Shown here one piece after another: positions 5,077 to 6,423 of a stretch of 6,423 nt of DNA. The position numbers and the translations under genes were made by a program. The stretch spans positions 1 through 6,423 of the forward strand of contig DASZSJ010000008.1 of the NCBI GenBank assembly GCA_035548675.1, in the 5' to 3' direction. Below the pieces are notes generated by a model. It was not told the origin of the DNA and did no database searches. It saw only the letters and a list, made by a program, of their open reading frames with translations. Source of the DNA: VRUE01 sp035548675. GTDB lineage: Bacteria > Actinomycetota > Thermoleophilia > Solirubrobacterales > 70-9. Each line of letters begins with the position of its first letter. Positions within the stretch are counted from its first letter, which is position 1.

Positions 5077-5742
5077 TCAGTTCGGGGCGTGTTCCGGCTG
5101 GGCCGCCAGGGCGGCGATCACCTCCTCGTCGGAGACCTGGGCGAAGTCCCGGTACCACTGGCCAACGCCGTAGAGCAACCTCGGTTCGTGCAGGGAGACC
5201 ACCTCGTCGGCCTCCTCACGCAGGCGGGCGGCGGAATCCGGCGGGCAAACCGGAACGGCGAGGACGAGGCGCCGCGGTCGCGCGCGGCGGATGTCGCGCA
5301 GGGCCGCGGTGTCGGTGACGCCGGTGGCAACGCCGTCGTCGACCACGACCACGAGGCGGTCGCCGAGCGGCAGCGGCGGGCGGTCGCCGCGATAGGCCTC
5401 GACGCGGCGCCGCAGCTCGGCGGTCTCGCGAGCGACGATCGCCTCCAGGGCGCCGCCGTCGATCCCGAGGACGTGAAGCGCCTCAGGGTCGAGGACGCGC
5501 GTGCCGCCCTCGGCGATCGCGCCGATCCCGTACTCGGGATTGTGGGGAGCGCCGAGCTTGCGGACGGCGAGGAAGTCGAGCGGCGCGCCCAGCGCCCGGG
5601 CGACCTCCGCCGCCACCGGCACGCCCCCGCGCGGCAGGCCGACGACGACCGGCTCCTCGCCGGCGAGCGCCGCCAACCGCTCCGCCAGGCGGCGGCCGGC
5701 GTCGTGGCGATCGGCAAAGGGAGCCTCGTCGCGCGAAGCCAT
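5077..5742 (-). CDS. Stand-alone phosphoribosyltransferase-fold protein (COG1926 type)
   Basis: Predicted phosphoribosyltransferase of 221 residues; substrate unknown. Family landmarks in order: GLPRGGVPVAAEVA (35-48), RKLGAPHNPEYGIGAIAEGG (61-80), the PRPP-binding loop VVVVDDGVATGVT (131-143) and a C-terminal YRDFAQVSDEEV (197-208). The acidic pair D135-D136 and the ATG-T turn that hold PRPP are intact. This matches the COG1926 group, which in mycobacteria occurs alone or fused to hydrolase domains and includes members of the DosR hypoxia/dormancy regulon. A dormancy role here is only an analogy. The frame opens with GTG-GTG-ATG; the ATG at 5742 is chosen because it fits the usual start, although no strong Shine-Dalgarno is seen, and the upstream GTGs would add two residues. 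A nested hairpin lies in the 129 bp separating it from the LapA-like gene. Confidence 0.9.
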   Translation of the reverse strand: MASRDEAPFADRHDAGRRLAERLAALAGEEPVVVGLPRGGVPVAAEVARALGAPLDFLAVRKLGAPHNPEYGIGAIAEGGTRVLDPEALHVLGIDGGALEAIVARETAELRRRVEAYRGDRPPLPLGDRLVVVVDDGVATGVTDTAALRDIRRARPRRLVLAVPVCPPDSAARLREEADEVVSLHEPRLLYGVGQWYRDFAQVSDEEVIAALAAQPEHAPN

Positions 5743-5777
5743 CACCACTTCGATTCTGCCGATACAGGGCCGCGTGT

Positions 5778-5820
5778 CATCGGGGTAATTCCCAGCAACC
5801 TCTTCGGTTTTTCCCCGATG
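5778..5820 (-). promoter_or_regulatory. Nested hairpin in the leader of the phosphoribosyltransferase gene
   Basis: A perfect 8-bp stem, CATCGGGG / CCCCGATG (outer arms 5778-5785 and 5813-5820), encloses a second hairpin, AACC-GAAGA-GGTT as read on the minus strand (5809-5797). It lies 35 bases before the ATG of the phosphoribosyltransferase gene. No U tract follows, so it is not a typical terminator. It could be an RNA leader element, an intercistronic processing or stability hairpin, or an operator. I recognise no known riboswitch motif. Confidence 0.45.
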
Positions 5821-5871
5821 CGAGCGCGCCCAAACGGCTTCCGCAGCGTGAGCGACTTGAACCCTGAGCCC

Positions 5872-6117
5872 TCAGTCCTGCTTGCCCTCGCCCCGGCGGT
5901 GGCGGCGCACCAGCGGGGCCACATAGCCGATCAGCGCCCCGATCCCGACGGCGACCAGCAGGGTGACGATCAGCGGCGCGTCGAGCGTGACGAAGAGGAC
6001 GTCGACGCGCACCTGTTGGGAGTTCTGCAGGCAGACGATGACGACCAAAGCGACGAGGACGCCGACGGCCCAGGCCCGCCAGTTGGTCTGCTTCCGCTCC
6101 GCCTGCACTGCAGCCAT
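5872..6117 (-). CDS. LapA-domain (DUF1049-type) small membrane protein
   Basis: Two-helix membrane protein of 81 residues. Residues 15-30 (AWAVGVLVALVVIVCL) form the first helix. The family signature follows: QNSQQVRVDVLFVTLDAPL (31-49), then a Gly-rich second helix (50-67, VTLLVAVGIGALIGYV) and a basic tail (RRHRRGEGK). Named after LapA/YciS, which in E. coli works with LapB to control LPS synthesis; actinobacterial members in LPS-free cells have no assigned role, so the name denotes the fold only. The ATG at 6117 gives a typical length. An in-frame GTG at 6162 would add 15 residues of atypical sequence encoded inside the adjacent foldback repeat, so it is rejected. AGG touches the ATG too closely to be a good Shine-Dalgarno, so initiation may be weak or leaderless. 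The foldback repeat begins two bases upstream of the start codon. Confidence 0.87.
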   Translation of the reverse strand: MAAVQAERKQTNWRAWAVGVLVALVVIVCLQNSQQVRVDVLFVTLDAPLIVTLLVAVGIGALIGYVAPLVRRHRRGEGKQD

Positions 6118-6119
6118 CC

Positions 6120-6286
6120 TAGGTGGGATTGGCGAAGCCCGCGTGTGCGGCCCGGCGAGCACCGGACCAAGCGCGACAAGGACGCAGGGAGGCCGAATGG
6201 CAGCGCCATTTGGCCGACCGAGGACGCTGTACCGCGCAGTGTCCGCCGCCGCCGGACGTGCGCGGGGGTTTCGCCAATCCCTCCTA
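6120..6286. repeat. 167-bp foldback palindrome, candidate MITE-like element
   Basis: The terminal arms TAGGTGGGATTGGCGAA (6120-6136) and TTCGCCAATCCCTCCTA (6270-6286) match as inverted repeats at 16 of 17 bases. The middle is a hairpin, GGCCGAATGGC-AGC-GCCATTTGGCC (6191-6215, one G-T pair). Both are centred on base 6203. Intermediate blocks also pair within one or two bases of that register: 6152-6157 with 6250-6255, 6163-6167 with 6241-6245, and 6171-6175 with 6233-6237. The whole segment is thus one imperfect palindrome. Both ends carry TA, the target duplicated by IS630/Tc1-type transposons, so a non-autonomous MITE is the favoured reading. It has no coding capacity of its own. Alternatives are a long structured RNA or a divergent regulatory region. 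Confidence 0.65.
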
Positions 6287-6423
6287 GATGATTGATTCCA
6301 CGAATTTCGTCAGCAACGGACCCAGGAAGAGGCAGAAGCCGACCGACAGGCGATTTTGGGCGAGCCCGCGGTGTCTAGTGTTGAGTTGACCCACGTATAC
6401 GGTGGCAAACCAGACACTCGGCA
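6287..6423. other. Gene-poor end of the window
   Basis: Between the foldback element and the window edge no convincing gene is seen. A 33-codon plus-strand frame (6288-6389) is too short and featureless to call. ACGAATTTCGT (6300-6310) is a small odd-centred palindrome. The second copy of the cruciform-type element occupies the last part. Confidence 0.5.
6371..6417. repeat. Cruciform-type element with conserved core (copy 2)
   Basis: The core at 6388-6409 (beginning GACCCAC, ending TATACGGTGGCAAA) matches 1669-1690 at 21 of 22 bases; the single difference is G at 6395 versus C at 1676. Inverted arms GTGTCTAG (6371-6378) and CCAGACAC (6410-6417) pair at 7 of 8 positions and bear no resemblance to the arms of copy 1. 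As in copy 1, the right arm follows the core with no gap, while the left arm is separated by 9 bases. The change at 6395 removes one pair of the inner stem but creates the 8-bp palindrome CGTATACG. Confidence 0.8.

Noticed and set aside
2538..5318. 926-codon plus-strand open frame
   Set aside because: It lies opposite three clearly recognisable minus-strand genes and part of a fourth, is rich in Arg/Gly/Pro/His low-complexity sequence, and has no domain. It is a GC-driven antisense shadow.
5838..5875. tRNA-like T-arm motif (GGGTTCAAGTC on the minus strand)
   Set aside because: The bases around it do not form the 5-bp T stem, and no acceptor or anticodon stem can be found, so it is not a tRNA.
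6288..6389. 33-codon plus-strand frame starting ATGATTGATTCC
   Set aside because: No Shine-Dalgarno, no hydrophobic or conserved segment, and its stop falls inside the cruciform-type repeat; chance is sufficient.
6371..6417. Integron attC, dif or parS site
   Set aside because: GTTGAGT resembles an attC core but the matching RYYYAAC end is missing; the sequence does not fit the dif or parS consensus.

Overview
The window is high-GC bacterial DNA with seven genes, all read on the minus strand. The most likely source is a high-GC actinobacterium, perhaps class Thermoleophilia (Solirubrobacterales/Gaiellales type). That placement is an inference from GC content and the style of the coiled-coil NlpC/P60 protein and the phosphoribosyltransferase. 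No marker gene fixes it.

In transcription order, from high to low coordinates, the genes are: a small two-helix LapA-domain membrane protein (5872-6117); a stand-alone phosphoribosyltransferase-fold protein of the COG1926 type (5077-5742); an FAD/NAD(P)-type pyridine-nucleotide oxidoreductase resembling NDH-2/SQR without the sulfide-oxidising cysteines (3828-5003); a SpoU/TrmH-type RNA 2'-O-methyltransferase (2997-3731); an exported amicyanin-like blue copper protein (2628-2963); a PLDc_N plus SHOCT membrane protein (2121-2513); and a secreted coiled-coil NlpC/P60 peptidoglycan hydrolase (65-1285). Gaps of 33 to 130 bp among the first five genes allow one or more operons. No shared pathway is evident, although a flavin oxidoreductase and an exported copper protein would both suit respiration or redox stress, and the LapA, SHOCT and NlpC proteins belong to the envelope.

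The unusual material lies between genes. From 1286 to 2120 (835 bp) there is no convincing gene. Instead there is a dense island of repeats: an inverted pair of about 35-39 bp (1425-1463 and 1837-1871), a direct pair, two separate tandem duplications that both have a 19-bp unit, an 18-bp-armed hairpin element (1631-1707), and a 39-bp near-perfect palindrome (2007-2045). Closest to the NlpC gene is a TTGC/GCAA-rich palindrome cluster that looks like an operator region.

At the right end, upstream of the LapA gene, 6120-6286 folds back on itself along its whole length. It has 17-bp terminal arms (16 matches) bounded by TA dinucleotides and a central 11-bp hairpin, all centred on base 6203, which is the architecture of a MITE-like foldback element. 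Just beyond it, at 6371-6417, is a second copy of the hairpin element from the 1631-1707 region. The two copies share a 22-bp core with one mismatch but have unrelated inverted-repeat arms. These two element types are the best candidates for something undescribed here. No tRNA, rRNA, CRISPR array or transposase gene was seen.
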